64,000 bases of DNA, taken from NCBI GenBank assembly GCA_026826555.1, contig JAKSZT010053764.1, forward strand, positions 11,442,198-11,506,197. Direction: 5' to 3'. A model generated the notes under the pieces. It searched no databases and had not been told where the DNA came from. It worked only from the letters and a program-made list of their open reading frames with translations. The translations under genes were made by a program, and so were the position numbers. The stretch's first letter is position 1. Each line of letters opens with the position of its first letter. Positions 24,971-36,650 of this stretch are shown here, piece by piece. The DNA comes from Tolypeutes matacus (taxonomy: Eukaryota > Chordata > Mammalia > Cingulata > Chlamyphoridae).

Positions 24971-26348
24971 TATCCTTTCACTCTGCTTTTTAAAATATCA
25001 AGACTGACCTTCTTAAATTGTTCATTATTTAAATAAATTTCCTGATCCATTGTGTGACTACAGACACACACACACACACACACACACACCATTTTAGCAT
25101 TTGCTTTTGTTTTTCTGTTATTAAAATTGGTAAGCTTATCTTTAGTTCTGTATCCCATCTATGGCCATCCATATTGGCATGGCTGGACTGAATGTTTTTA
25201 GGTTGATATGGGAAGCTTAAGCTGAGAATTTAGTTTCAGACCGGTTTTCCTCAGTAATTTCTAAGGATTGAATAATTGATCTGCTGTGCAGGAGTGGGCC
25301 ATTAATATCTTCAAATAAACACACCAGTTCAATCTAATTCAATCTAATCTCAGGCTTTAAAGCAATAAAGACATGCATGGTTTTGAAGGAAAGAAAGTCC
25401 TTGGTAATGGCCCCACATAAGGTCGCTGGAGACCTTAGAATATTCAGTTGCAGGAAACTTAGATGAGTTTAAGGTACATTGGAAACTGTCAGAGATAGAT
25501 GAAGTAGGGTTAGAAAAAAAATGATTTATTCAGGCTAACAAATGAGGCATTTCATTTATTTGGTTTAGTTTCTTTACTCTGTAAATTCAGGGAAGGGCAT
25601 AACTATCTTCTTGTCAGGAGAAACAATATTTATAACTTTTATGTTTGTGTGCCCTGCAACTAATAAATGGATATTTTAATGTGACTTTTACTGCAAGGTG
25701 TTTTTCAAAAATCTTCTGTCACTTAAGAAATGCTTTACTTTGCTTTATGGATCTACTATTTTCTAATTTAAAAGTTGAAAATTTAATCTGATGCCCAGTA
25801 GATATGAAAACATATCTCCAAATGTGTTTATGTTAGGATCACAGGGTAAATTTGCCCTTTAAAATATATCTTGGGAGTTGTGATAGGATTCCCTTTTGGA
25901 GCCCCAGGGAACTCATATGATAAGTATAACAATTACAAATAATTTTCATCAGTTCTGTAATTTCAAGATATTTTTATGCATTTTATGTTGTATGGGTTTC
26001 CATCCTACAATCTGAAGATATGTAAGTTATATTTAAGTATTTATTGCTTAAAAAAAATAACTGGCCAATTATCTGCTCTTTAAGGACATGAGGACACCTT
26101 TTAAAAATTTTACATTTTTTCTTTGAATTGTTTGTGTTCTAAATCCCAGGCATTTTAACACTTTGAATTTAAACTTAGTGAATGTATTTGAAATTTCACA
26201 TAAAAGTTGGATTTTCTTATAGGGTAGCTCATTCCGGTACTATATATCTACAATATCATCAATTTCTACTTTTAAACTTTATATTTAGGACAAATAAGTA
26301 AACTAGCAAGTATGATTATTAGCTATAAATATTTTAAAATGAGGGTTT
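24971..26348. other. intergenic DNA with (CA)n tract
   Basis: No gene recognised. A (CA)n microsatellite occupies about 25064-25089, and a direct doubling 'ttcaatctaa' occurs at about 25328-25347. Confidence 0.45.
25064..25089. repeat. (AC)n microsatellite
   Basis: Thirteen uninterrupted AC units. Confidence 0.95.
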
Positions 26349-26580
26349 GGGGGAGCAGATGCGGCTTAAGCAGTTGAGTTCCTGACTCCCACATGGGAGG
26401 TCCTGGGTTTGGTTCCTGGTACCTCCTGAAAAAACAAAAACAACAAGCAAAAATCAAAATGAAAGGACCAACTCAGGGAAGCCGATGTGGCTTGGTGGTT
26501 GAGCGCCAGCTTCCTACATATGAGGTCTCTGGTTCAATCCCTAGTCCCTGGTACCTTAAAAAAAAAAAAAAAAAAAAAAA
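26349..26580 (+). repeat. DAS-type tRNA-derived SINE, dimer
   Basis: Two tRNA-like monomers joined by an A-rich linker. The first (26349-26432) reads 'gggggagcagatgcggctt' then 'cctcccacatgggaggtc'-like text and 'ggtttggttcctggtacc'. The second (26476-26556) reads 'gccgatgtggcttggtggtt' (A-box region) and 'ggttcaatccctag' (B-box GTTCAATCC intact). It ends with a run of more than 20 A (26558-26580). The architecture matches the dimeric DAS SINEs described in armadillos and is the strongest clue to a xenarthran source. The RNA polymerase III boxes are recognisable in the second monomer. No clear target duplication was seen. Confidence 0.85.
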
Positions 26581-27796
26581 GGATGTGCTTGAAATTCATG
26601 GATCTAGTGAAATTGGCAACAGTCCTATATTCCCATATCTTCTTATTAGAGTAGGGTGCATATGAAAGTTTTCTTCTATAAATTACTCTGAGTATCCCTT
26701 GGTAGGTATACAAAAGAGAAATTTTACATGATCAATTATCTGAGACCCTGTTTCTCAAATATAGTTTTCATTATCACCCACTTCAGGATCCTTTTTATTG
26801 TTTTTCCTTAAACCTTCCTCTCCACCAGTGAATTTGAGAGCATAAATATACTGTTTTACCACAGATATAGTGTGTGTACATATACATTTATATGTTTGTA
26901 TACTGTGCCTTTTGGAACCAAGTTCAGCCAGGGGTGATATTGTGTCCTCCCTTGGGAATGTGTGTCCTAGAATATGTTTTAAGAGATTTTTATTTGAAAC
27001 TGATGTCTGCTTGAAAGATTAATTTACTAAAGATTTAGGAAATGCAGATTAAATAGAAACTACTCCCTTTCCTTGAGACATTATTTCCAGAGATAATACT
27101 CCTGCATATATTAAAATCAAGTAGCATGGTTGCAAGTGCAAAGTAAGATAATTCAAACAAAAATGAATAAATGGAGACCAGCAGGGGAGCATCTTTAGAT
27201 AGAAAGTTAAAGCTTCCTGAGTTATGGAACTGTGGAATTGGATTTTGAGGTTTGTGAGAGCCCAAAATTATTGGTGGTGGGACTCCTCAGAGGCTAAAGG
27301 AATGGCAAATGCAACATGCTAGTAATTAAATAGGATATAATGTTAAGCACATTGGCAGGAATGTAAGAGACTTGGGGAGAGAAATTGGTATGTAGAATAG
27401 AGTACCTGACTGATGATTAATCTTCAATGCTAAGTGGAGTGTTTTGTATTAAATATCTAAATTAAACATCTAGGCTTAAAACAGAAAATAATAAATTTTT
27501 ATTGGTTCCTGACCTTATTGGAAATTGCTTTTGTGGAAAATAATTATAGCTGTAGTGAATAGACATTGGTTATGTGTAAGAATGTATATGGAGGAAAGAT
27601 AAGAACTGAGGGAAGGAAGCGTAATAAAAATAAATAAATCTACAGTATGGTAGAAACATTTAGCACCTTAGAAATTATTAGTAGTAATTGGTTATGAGAA
27701 ACAAAGAATATAAAATCCTTAAATATGAATATTAGTGAAAATTAAGGGGAAATAGATAAAATTTAATTTGTTCAATAGAACAAAATTTTAAATTTG
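26581..27796. other. intergenic DNA, nothing recognised
   Basis: No gene or named repeat. The minus frame at 27035-27265 has no family features. Confidence 0.4.
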
Positions 27797-28085
27797 TTTT
27801 ATTTTTTATTTTTATTTTTTAATATATATATATATTAAAAATTACCTAGATTATATAAATGTTACATAAAAAACAGAGGGGATTCCCAAATACCCCACTC
27901 TCTACACTTCCCGTAATTTCCCACATTAACAAGCTCCTTCATTAATGTGGTACATTTGTTACAATTGATGAACACATTTTGGAGCATTGCCACTAAGCAT
28001 GGATTATAGTGTACATTGTAGTTTACACTCACTCCCACACAATTCTATAGGTTATGACAAGATGTATAGTAGCCTGTATAAATTT
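27797..28085 (-). repeat. L1-like retroposon copy C
   Basis: The reverse complement matches the 3' 290 bases of copies A and B: 'cacattaatgaaggagc' parallels 'cacactaatgaaagatg', and 'gattatataaatgttacat' (plus-strand reading) parallels 'gattacataaatgttactc' of copy B. The tail region lies in an AT-rich tract at 27797-27840. It is truncated at its 5' side relative to the other two. Confidence 0.65.
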
Positions 28086-28442
28086 GTTTTAAAATTAATT
28101 TGATTTAGAAATTCAATTGAAATTTTAGTTCGGGGAAGTTTTTAACATGATGAATTTTCATCAGTATTCTATTTAATATCTCTTAGTCTTCCTGGAATGA
28201 GGCACATTTCAAAAGCTGATTTTTACAGCTTTATTTCATATTTTACTTTGAATGCATTTTGATGTAACTTAATTACTTATGATGTTGGCATTGGCTTATC
28301 TATTATTAATTTGTAAGAACATGCAGTTACATTATCTAAAGGAAAATAAGTCAACTGAGTACATGATAAATTATATTTCTTTTATATTTGAAAGTACTCA
28401 TAGTATTGGATGGAGAAAATACCACCACCAACAAAAATGATA
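28086..28442. other. intergenic DNA, nothing recognised
   Basis: AT-rich. No coding or repeat signal that I can name. Confidence 0.4.
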
Positions 28443-28690
28443 ATCACATTAACAATTAACATTTATTGAACATTATATATGTCCTAAGTATTTAATATGT
28501 ATTATCTCACTTAATCCTTACAACAGTCCTATGAGTGAGAATTGTTATTATCCTTCTTTAAGAAATGAGAATACTGAGTCACAGAGAGTTCAGGGACCTG
28601 CCCAAGGACACAGTACTTTAGTGGAAGACATAAGAATTGAGCCCAATTTTTCTGACTCTGGTTCACACAAACTTAACCACTACAACAAGT
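28443..28690 (-). repeat. MIR SINE
   Basis: Near-complete reverse-complement MIR: 'aacatttattgaacatt', 'attatctcacttaatcctta', 'aacagtcctatgagtgag', 'gagtcacagagagttcag', 'cctgcccaaggacacag', 'cacaaacttaaccac'. Ancient, inactive. Confidence 0.9.
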
Positions 28691-28869
28691 TCTACTTTTC
28701 ATAATGTGACATAACTTTTTTCTCTAAAATGTAATTTTTAAATGCGTGATTTTTTAAAAATGAGAATGTGTTGTTACTTTCCTATTTGTAATGATTACTG
28801 ACAAGATAAAAATCTAAACCCTGTGTAAGTCACTTAGGGTTCTAACACTGCCTATTTCCTTAGTTGTGC

Positions 28870-29255
28870 CTTTTGCTCAAATGATTCCTCTCCTCCCACC
28901 ACTTGTAGGTTTCATTCTAGAAACACTGAAATATTTTCAGTTCCTTGAACATGCCACACTCTTTCCTAAATTCTTACTGCCTGGAATAGAGTTCTCCCAT
29001 ATGTAATCTGCCTAAATATTCCAAATCAAATTTCAAAATTAGTTCAGTTATCACCTCATCACTGAAGTCTTGCATGAGCCAGTCCCCACCATGACATAAT
29101 TAATCTCTTCCTATACCATCACTAACTATTATTGTTACCCAAGTACATGTGTATCTTCATGAATCCTCAGAAGACTGGTTTCATGTGATTCTTTCTTTAT
29201 ATCTTCAGCATCTACAGTACTGCCTTAGCAAAGTGTAGGAAATCAATAATGTTTA
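28870..29255 (+). repeat. L2 LINE 3' end
   Basis: Follows the L2 3' region in plus orientation: 'ttgctcaaatgattcctc', 'agttatcacctcatcactg', 'aagtcttgcatgagcc' and a terminal 'aagtgtaggaaatcaataat', corresponding to the family's 'tagtaggcgctcaataaat'-like end. Confidence 0.7.
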
Positions 29256-29694
29256 ATTTAATAATTTTGAAAATGTTTATGATTTTTTAAAAGAGAACAT
29301 TAACTCCATTTAAATGTCTTATTTTGCTTAAGATCACTTCTATATTTCATCTGAATAACAACATATATTTTCAAATCATTTGACATATAAGTGTTAAATA
29401 GTAGAATTTTTTTAAATGGAAAAATTATATCCAACCTTTCCTCATTCTCTGCTAAATACAGTTTTCTCAATTGCATCATATTTGCATGTCCTTCTCTAAT
29501 TTATCAGTCTCATATGCTTTCAATTTCTCACGATATAGGTCATGTTGAATGTTTTTAATTTATTGACATTACATTCGTTAATAACAAGTCTCATATTTTA
29601 AATAAAGGCATCATCTCTGTAGGAGCCACCCACTCTCAGCCTCATAAGAGATCATGTCCCAAGGCAGCCCCTGTAGAAGAGAAGAGGCCTGACA
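29256..29694. other. intergenic DNA, nothing recognised
   Basis: AT-rich. No gene or named repeat. Confidence 0.4.
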
Positions 29695-29875
29695 TTTATT
29701 GAACCGAAAGAGTCCCAGTTCCATTACTTCCTAGCCATGTGATCTCACCTTATTTCTCCTACGCCTCAGTTTTCTCGTTTCTAAAATAGTATGTTCCTCA
29801 TAGAATTGTTGTGAGAATTCTATGGTAACACTTTACTGGGGTCTTCCATAATGAAGACCCAATATGCATTACTAG
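29695..29875 (+). repeat. MIR SINE
   Basis: Plus-orientation MIR core: 'cctagccatgtgatctcacc', 'cgcctcagttttctcgtt', 'ctcatagaattgttgtgag'. It is followed by a degenerate (TCA)n tract at 29885-29935 and possibly another MIR scrap to about 30080. Confidence 0.75.
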
Positions 29876-29884
29876 CTGTCATTG

Positions 29885-29935
29885 TCATCGTTGTCACCAT
29901 TGCCGTCATCATCGTTTTCATCATCATCATTAATA
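29885..29935. repeat. imperfect (TCA)n/(TCG)n tract
   Basis: Interrupted trinucleotide repeat of tca, tcg and acc units. A 62-codon Ser-rich frame over it is an artefact of the repeat. Confidence 0.75.
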
Positions 29936-30081
29936 CAAGTTACTTTCTCTGACCCTCACAGTAACCCAGCAAGATGGGCCATAAGTAGTCTTTTATACTG
30001 GATAAGCAACAGAAAATGTTGTCCATTCATCTTTATATCCATTGTGCCAGGAGCAATATCTAACATTTAGTAGGCATGCAT

Positions 30082-30851
30082 CATGATTTTTGAATTAATA
30101 GACTTTAAAATCCAGGCAAGAAGAAAGAGAATGAAAGATAATCACATCCTGCCAGGTTTAAAGTTTACTTAAGGGCACATGATTCTGATTTTAGGAGGGG
30201 TTTTAAAAGAAAGTAGAGCAGAACAGTGAATTCAAGAATACCTACATGTGATCTGTGTCTGTAATGTTACATAACAGACTTGTAGTAACAACTTGAAATA
30301 AAAAAGTTTTCACAAATCAGTATTTTTTCCACCATTGGCATATCTTTGTTTTCAGACATAATCACTATGCTGTTAGATCTAAAATATAGAGAATAAAAAA
30401 TAAAAGTCATGTCTGTGGCCTACTCTTCCTTATCATCGCAGAACAAAGAAGGAAAATGACCAGAACAGAATTGGAATTATGAATTGTCACTATCTATACC
30501 CTAACCGTCAAAACTGAGGCAAGGAAAGTTTCTGTTGTCCCCACCACAGCCTGAAAGAGAAGTTGGGATCTAGAGTCTTTAACTCTCTCACTAAATGAAT
30601 GCTCTTTCTTTCATGAGCCTCCAATTATTATTTTGGGCGAGGGTAATATACCCAAACATATCCTGGTTAACATATTATATATGTTGTTAAGCAAACAAGC
30701 AGAGGGAAGCCAGACAATATTGTTTTGACTTGAGAAATGTCAGAACAATGGCAAATGTGTTCTAGTTTTGTGAATGTTGAAATTTTCACCAGCTGCTAAA
30801 TGAATATATATATAGTTTCTAAACTGTGCCAGTTATATTATTCCACTATTG
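30082..30851. other. intergenic DNA, nothing recognised
   Basis: No gene or named repeat. Confidence 0.4.
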
Positions 30852-30899
30852 CTTTCTGCTTTGTGTTTTTAATTCCTTTCTGCTTTGTGTTTTTAATTC
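30852..30899. repeat. perfect 24-bp tandem duplication
   Basis: Two identical head-to-tail copies of a 24-base unit (30852-30875 and 30876-30899), beginning 'ctttctgctttgtg' and ending 'tttttaattc'. The identity implies a recent replication-slippage event. Confidence 0.97.
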
Positions 30900-30984
30900 T
30901 TGTTCCCTCCCCAATAACAAAAGGGCCATGGTTAGAATTATAATAGGTTGGCAATAGCAAAAACAACAGTAATAACACCAAGTA

Positions 30985-31180
30985 ACAGTTCAGCATTTTC
31001 ATGCCCTAGTTACTTGTTGTGACCTTTAAGGTCACGTTAAACCTGCACGATAAACCTTTAGGAATGTCCTGTTAACCATCTCCATTCTACAGCTAAGAAA
31101 ACTAAGACACGGAATGATTGTCTCAAGTCACAGAGTGTTCACTCATAGAGCTGGAGTGCAAGTGCAGGACATTTCTCTCA
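30985..31180 (-). repeat. MIR SINE relic
   Basis: Reverse-complement MIR words: 'catctccattctacagctaa', 'gaaaactaagacacgg', 'gtctcaagtcacagagtg', 'catagagctggagtgc'. Confidence 0.7.
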
Positions 31181-32355
31181 ATATTTTCATTTTAATATTT
31201 TTATTTACTCTTGTGGCATTCTAGGGAAAGATGGAAAGTTGTTATTTTTGTGAGGGAGGGATATACTCTGGACTACATTTACTCAGTGGTGGTGTGGGGG
31301 TAGGAGGTATAAATTAATAAGCTTTCCTCAAGATAACCCCATACCCGCCCGGGTTACCCAGGTGTGTAGCTGCAGCATGGAAATTAGGGCTGTGGCCTGC
31401 AATTGTCAGAGAGATTGTTTGCCTGGATTTATCAAGTGCCTGATTTCAGGGCCTCAAGTATGGGGAAGAACCATGTAATTTTGTTCACAACTCCCTTCAA
31501 TCTATGCCTGCCTCCCACTGGGCCAATTTATACTGCAGTGTAAAGTAATGAACAGTTACAGTGTCCCTGGGGAAAATCAGCAAGTTTTACTGAGTATTGA
31601 ATTACAGACAATTGTTATGTATACTTTCCCATTAGTCAGGCTGAGCAGACATAAATGAAATCCACAGATATTTCCCAAATCTCATTAAGACATCACTTTA
31701 CCTTTATTTCCACCAAATCGTTTACTAGGTTGCTAAGATGAAACCAGAGAGATTGATTTCAGTTTCACTGCCTCTGTAATTCTTTTCCAACAATCTGGCA
31801 TAGGGATTAATAGGATTAAAGCTAGTTTTGAAAGAATTGAAAGCTAGAGCAAACAGAATGTAGCTGGGGGTAAGAAATAAGAAAGGATAATTAATAATTC
31901 AGATAATAAGGTTCTAAATAATCAACATGTTTTCATGTTTTACAACTCTCCTCAGCAGTTTGATTCCAGCAGACCAATAGATCTTAAAAAATTACATGGT
32001 CCATTGCCCTGCTTTAGCTCCCTTAGCTTTCCTCAGCATCCCCCTCCTTCCTTCAAAGCAAGGTTCATTTCTCTCTCTTCCCTATGATAATACGATTTCA
32101 AGGAAATTAAAATAATGTTGCTATTTCTGAGGTAATGTGCAGAGGCTTTTGCTTTCCTCATTGGATCGTATTAGTTTTCATTTAAACTATTGTTTGTGAG
32201 TAAAGAATCTTCCTAGAGTTTCATAGAGGAAAAAGGGGGAGAGTTAAAAGAATTTGGAGGATTTTCATAAAGTCCAGGGACAGGGTTGCAAAAGGGCTCA
32301 TGAGGGATTGGAACCAGATTCTAGAACTCTCTAAAGGGGCCAGGAAATAAATTAT
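31181..32355. other. intergenic DNA, less AT-rich
   Basis: No repeat or gene recognised. The composition at 31290-31800 is more balanced than its surroundings, and a small 'cccgcccgggttacccagg' block lies at 31346-31364. A regulatory element is possible but not shown. Confidence 0.4.
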
Positions 32356-32440
32356 TTGCTTCTCTCTCTCTCTCTGCCTCCCTCCCTCCCTCTCCCCCGC
32401 CCCCTACCCACCCCCATCCCTCTCCCTTTCCCAGACCAAA
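32356..32440. repeat. pyrimidine-rich tract
   Basis: Nearly pure C/T on the plus strand: (CT)n then (CCCT)n then C-rich blocks. The 69-codon Leu/Pro/Ser frame over it is an artefact. Confidence 0.9.
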
Positions 32441-33354
32441 ATCTTTCTAGGTCCTGCTTCTCACTGCCCATCAGATTCATGGATTTTACCATCTTCACTT
32501 TTTTCTTTTTCTTTTTCAGTGCAACTTTCTATTATTTCACTTCATCTAATTCTAGAACAAACTAGGAGGTCCACATCCCAATGTAAAAATCTGGGAAAGA
32601 GAACTTATTTACCCACCTCACCACACGTCACTTAGCTCATGTATATGGCAAACACACATTGGCTTGAGGGACTACAGTAAAAGTGTTGGCAGGGTAACAG
32701 TTCGTGGTCATTTGTGCACATGTTTGCCTCTCGAAGCCTGAATAAGTGTGAGGCCAATAATCATATCTTATTTGTCATTGTATCATGTAAAACCTGACAC
32801 AATGACTTATATTGAAGAAGTGATTAATTGAGTATTTATAAGTGATGAGCGTATTTTCAATATATTTTAAAGAAATGGAGAGCAAGGTCACTGCCTTTAG
32901 GAAGGAAGCAAAGTGAGAGGTTCCCAAACACTTCTCAGCATTCTCAAGCAGGAGAGCAGCGCCTGCATGTAGATGAAGTGCAGGCAGCAGCAGCCAGTGA
33001 CACTGACAGCTGACCAAAAACTGGTGGCATATAAGCTGGTTCAGTAAACCCACAATTTGTGTGCCTCCATGCCAAATCATATCAGCACCTTTAAAGCTGT
33101 ATATATTTGGAGTAACCATCTTGATACCTAAAATATTCCACAGCATTCAAGATTTCTAATTTTATTTTTTTTAATTGAATGGAAGTTTTAGTCTATTTAT
33201 CTAATAAAACAAATATTAAATTGTTTATTTTAAATTATTACCTCTTTATTTTTAAAAAGGAAAATAAAATTGTGCTTTGGATGTCATAAAAGGTTATTAA
33301 GATAGTGGTTATTAATCATATAACAATGAATCACTGTTAAGTTATATGTATTAT
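32441..33354. other. intergenic DNA with an open minus frame
   Basis: A 123-codon minus-strand frame occupies 32775-33146. Its translation has no recognisable domain, and the 3' part overlaps text resembling a decayed L2/MIR end ('gaggccaataatcatatc' and 'aacctgacacaatgac'). I treat it as non-coding. An unidentified moderately GC-rich stretch lies at 32880-33060. Confidence 0.4.
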
Positions 33355-33505
33355 TCATTGAGGGTTTTGGAAGTTTATTTGCATCATGTTGGTTCACAGT
33401 GCAGTCTCATTTGATTCTTAGGCAATTAATTTTATTAATGAGAAAAATGGTCAGAGTAGCTATGTAGCTTGGTCAAACTCAAACAGTTGCTAAGTGATAG
33501 TGTTT
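33355..33505 (-). repeat. MIR SINE relic
   Basis: Reverse-complement MIR words: 'cagtctcatttgattctta', 'ttaatgagaaaaatggtcag', 'tatgtagcttggtcaaact'. Confidence 0.6.
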
Positions 33506-34754
33506 GTCTTTTATATATTCTTAGCTAAGAAGAGAGAATTTTTAATTAATTGCCCAGGATAGAGGGTTGAGCCAATTATTGAAATCTTAAATTATAACTA
33601 CCTAAACTGACCTTAGAAGGTATAGCAAGAAAAAGAGAACTTCACTCACCAGAAAAATTAACAGATAAACACCTATTCAACGGTATGCCATAGCCAAGTG
33701 AAATAGTGAGATTAGTGTTTATAATAAATGCTCTGGAAACAGAGAAGAAAATTTAAAATTTTAAGACTGCAATATTACTAAAGAAAAGTGAATTTGAAAA
33801 AGTTTGAACTAGGAAATTTGACTGATAAAGGATCCCCCATCTCATATGACTTATTAAATAGGGTATAGCTTGTAGTTCAAGTAATCAAATTCATGGTAAC
33901 AGCTTATTCAAGGTCAGGTACATCTCTATCAAGGTTTACTGTCTTTGTCAAAACAAATGTTATATATCTTCAAAGAATTTTGATTTTATAATTATAGCTA
34001 TGAAAAATGTGCATGAGAGCATATTACCAATCAGAAAAGGAATTGATGATGCAAATAATAGAAATTATATCTAAATAAATACAGTTTAACATCTGCTTGA
34101 ATTCTTAATCCCAGAGAATTCTAGAAAATCATCAATTCATGAACTATTTAGTAAGATAAATCACAAATAGGAAAGGTTTCTGAATGAAAATATCTTGATA
34201 GGTTTCTGTTTTAATCTCAATCTGTACTAGTGTTTAAAAACACAGAAACATATGGAAGAAAAATAGGAAACTAGCTTCCCCAGTTTTTAATTTACATATT
34301 TCTCTTTCTCCTGTGCATATTCTTTTAAATCTAATGCAAGCCAACATAACAAATGCAAGGAGAGAACCTGAAAAAAATAGTCCTAATCTATTAACCTTCA
34401 TAAGAATTATAAACGCATATATAGCTGCTGCTATTTTTGGTTCTGGCTGAAAAAAATCACTGTTATTTCTTTTTTACAAGTGAGCATATGCATTCTCTGT
34501 AGTGACATTGTATCAAAGATCTTTAGATCTTAATGTTTTATAATGAGTATATTGAGCATAAAGATAGAAAAACAAACTAATGACTGTGTATGTCATTATA
34601 AACTACAAATCCTTTTCAAGATGCTGAAGGGTGAGCATCAGGGGTCCACTGTAAAAGCCTGGATACAGCTGGCATGTGGTTCACAGCTGAAGGTCCAGAT
34701 GCCTTCTAAGTCTCTGAGCCTGCTCTACTGCTTCAAGCGTTAGAATCCAACAGA
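33506..34754. other. intergenic DNA, nothing recognised
   Basis: AT-rich. The frame at 34543-34743 has no domain features. Confidence 0.4.
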
Positions 34755-35178
34755 CCCTCCTCTGATGCTTCTTATACCACATCCTGCCTTATTCATGAAT
34801 TTGCTCTATTCTTTCTATACCTGCAAATGTCTGTACTTTCCAAACAAAATAATCTCTCACATTGTTGAACTTGGCCCATGTTCTAAATTCCATCCAAAGA
34901 GCACTCTCCCCTACCCTTTGTCTATCACCATGCTGAACACCTACTCATTCATAGAGCCTCAAATTATACATCACATACTGGCAGAATTCAGAGATCCCTT
35001 TTCTGGGCCCCCATACAATACTTTCTGTAACTTCATGAGGGAAGTTTCATATTGTTTTAAGTTGTGTGGATTCTTTGAAGGCAAGAATTTTGCTTTATTC
35101 ATCTTTACAGTCACAATATCTCTCAAAAAGGGCAGAAATGACAAATTCTTAATAAATGTTTGTTTAGTTAAAGAATGA
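34755..35178 (+). repeat. L2 LINE 3' end
   Basis: Plus-orientation L2: the final part reads 'tgtggattctttgaaggcaa', 'gctttattcatctttacag' and 'ttcttaataaatgtttg', then 'aaagaatgaatg', which is the characteristic L2 terminus. The upstream half (34755-35030) is more diverged. A 137-codon frame (34765-35178) runs through it by chance. Confidence 0.7.
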
Positions 35179-35439
35179 ATGTGGGTATAGCTGGAATGCC
35201 TTTCATGTAGTAGGTGTTTTATTGCTCAGGTAGTCTTGCTATCAACATCTGCTTCAGGGTTGTGCTGGCTTCTTCTGCTGATCAGTAATGGGAAGTTCTT
35301 ATCTATTGAAGTGAATTATATGAAATGGCAAATATTTAATCATCTTAATTTGCAGAAAGAGATTTTGGTATGGTTCAATGTAATAGCATCTATTCATAGA
35401 ATTAACTTAATCTCTATGTGACTAGTGACAAACTACGTA
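35179..35439. other. spacer between L2 fragments
   Basis: No signal beyond a 61-codon frame (35236-35421) without family features. Confidence 0.4.
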
Positions 35440-36110
35440 ATGTGGGTATAGACATTATTCATAATTAAGTCTTTACCGTGTTCTAGAAAATGTTCTAAGC
35501 TCTGAAGATAAAGCTGTTGGCTACATAATTGAAGTTCCAGACATCATAGAATTTATAATTTCAGAAGAGAGGAGGAACCATACACAGATACTCAAAATAA
35601 ATCATTTAAATTCATTAGTGCACAATGTTCTGAAGAAGGAAAAACAGTAGGGAAGAGAAAAGGCAAATTAATGTAAGAGGAAGTCTTCCCCAACAGGTGA
35701 CTATTTGAGCAGAGACCTGCATGAAGGATTGGGGTGAGCCTTGAAACAATCTAGAGGAAAAACATTCTTGCTGAAGGACAAAAACAAGAGCAGAAAACCC
35801 AAGATGGCATGTGTGGCAGTGAAAACTGTCTAAGAAATAGCCAAGAGTGAGATCATGAGAAGGATTTTGGATATAAGCCTAAGGGTGAAAGTTTGTGCAT
35901 AGGAGAGTTATATGATTTGATTTATATTGGAAGCGATCACTCTGACTGCTGTGTGATGACAAAACTTCAGTGGTAAGAGAAATCCCCTAAGAGGCTGTAG
36001 CAGAGGTCCAGGTAGTCAATATTGTTGAATTGGATGAGGGTCTCATCAATGGACAGTTTGAGAAATGACCAGATTGAGGTTATATTTTAAAGGAATTACT
36101 AACAGTGATT
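35440..36110 (-). repeat. L2 LINE, long fragment
   Basis: Reverse-complement L2 over about 670 bases: 'gagcagagacctgcatgaag', 'tgaaggacaaaaacaag', 'atgatttgatttatattgg', 'gatcactctgactgctgtg', 'aggctgtagcagaggtcc' and 'gaccagattgaggttatatt'. It stops at about 36110, where an unrelated LTR-like block begins. Confidence 0.75.
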
Positions 36111-36650
36111 TGCTACGGACAATACAAGCATTAATATCTGACTTAGATCTAAGAAAAAGCAAAGCAGCCCCTGACAGACAGGAGTTAGACTGGTACTGTC
36201 AGATAGACCTTAGTGATCTCAGAGCTTCCCCTATGCTCTCAACAATGCTGTGATATTCTGCTGTTGCCCATAACTTTGTATCTGAAGGCCACCATCACAC
36301 CAGGACACTCTATGACTGTGACAGTAGAGATAAAAGCAAGGCAAATTCATAATCATAGAAACGCAGATAAAAACGTTACCAAACTGTTGGCCCACTATCC
36401 TGACTTCTTGCTTATTTACCAATCATAACATTAGCCTTTCTTTTTCTTACTGACTTCTAGATAAGACTTACTAAGGTACCCAATCATAGAATCACTTACC
36501 ATAAGCCCCACTACTCTCTTAAGCCCTTTTTAACACCCTCTCACTGAGACACCCCACAGGTCTCCATGGCAAGCATTTGCCCTTGTTGCCAAGAGTCAAT
36601 AAACTAAACTTTGCTCACTATACATATATTCCTGTTGGCTTCATAGTTGA
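36111..36650 (+). mobile_element. probable ERV LTR in an L2
   Basis: The block has LTR-like organisation: an A/T-poor 3' third with 'caataaactaaactttgctc' (AATAAA signal near 36597), followed by a short U5-like segment ending near 'ggcttcatagttgac'. It begins where the L2 on its left breaks off. I could not fix TG/CA ends or a target duplication, so boundaries are approximate and the family is unknown. The overlapping frames at 36065-36253, 36213-36428 and 36231-36422 are not genes. Confidence 0.45.

Noticed and set aside
24118..24975. Target-site duplication for the outer ERVL LTR
   Set aside because: The flanks CCCTT and TATCC do not match.
26476..26560. A functional tRNA gene suggested by the A and B boxes
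   Set aside because: The sequence is the second monomer of a DAS SINE with a poly(A) tail and cannot fold as a complete cloverleaf.
32775..33146. 123-codon minus-strand frame as a gene
   Set aside because: No recognisable domain, and part overlaps L2/MIR-like text. Kept only as a note.
34765..35178. 137-codon frame as a gene
   Set aside because: It runs through an L2 3' end and finishes in the L2 terminal repeat.
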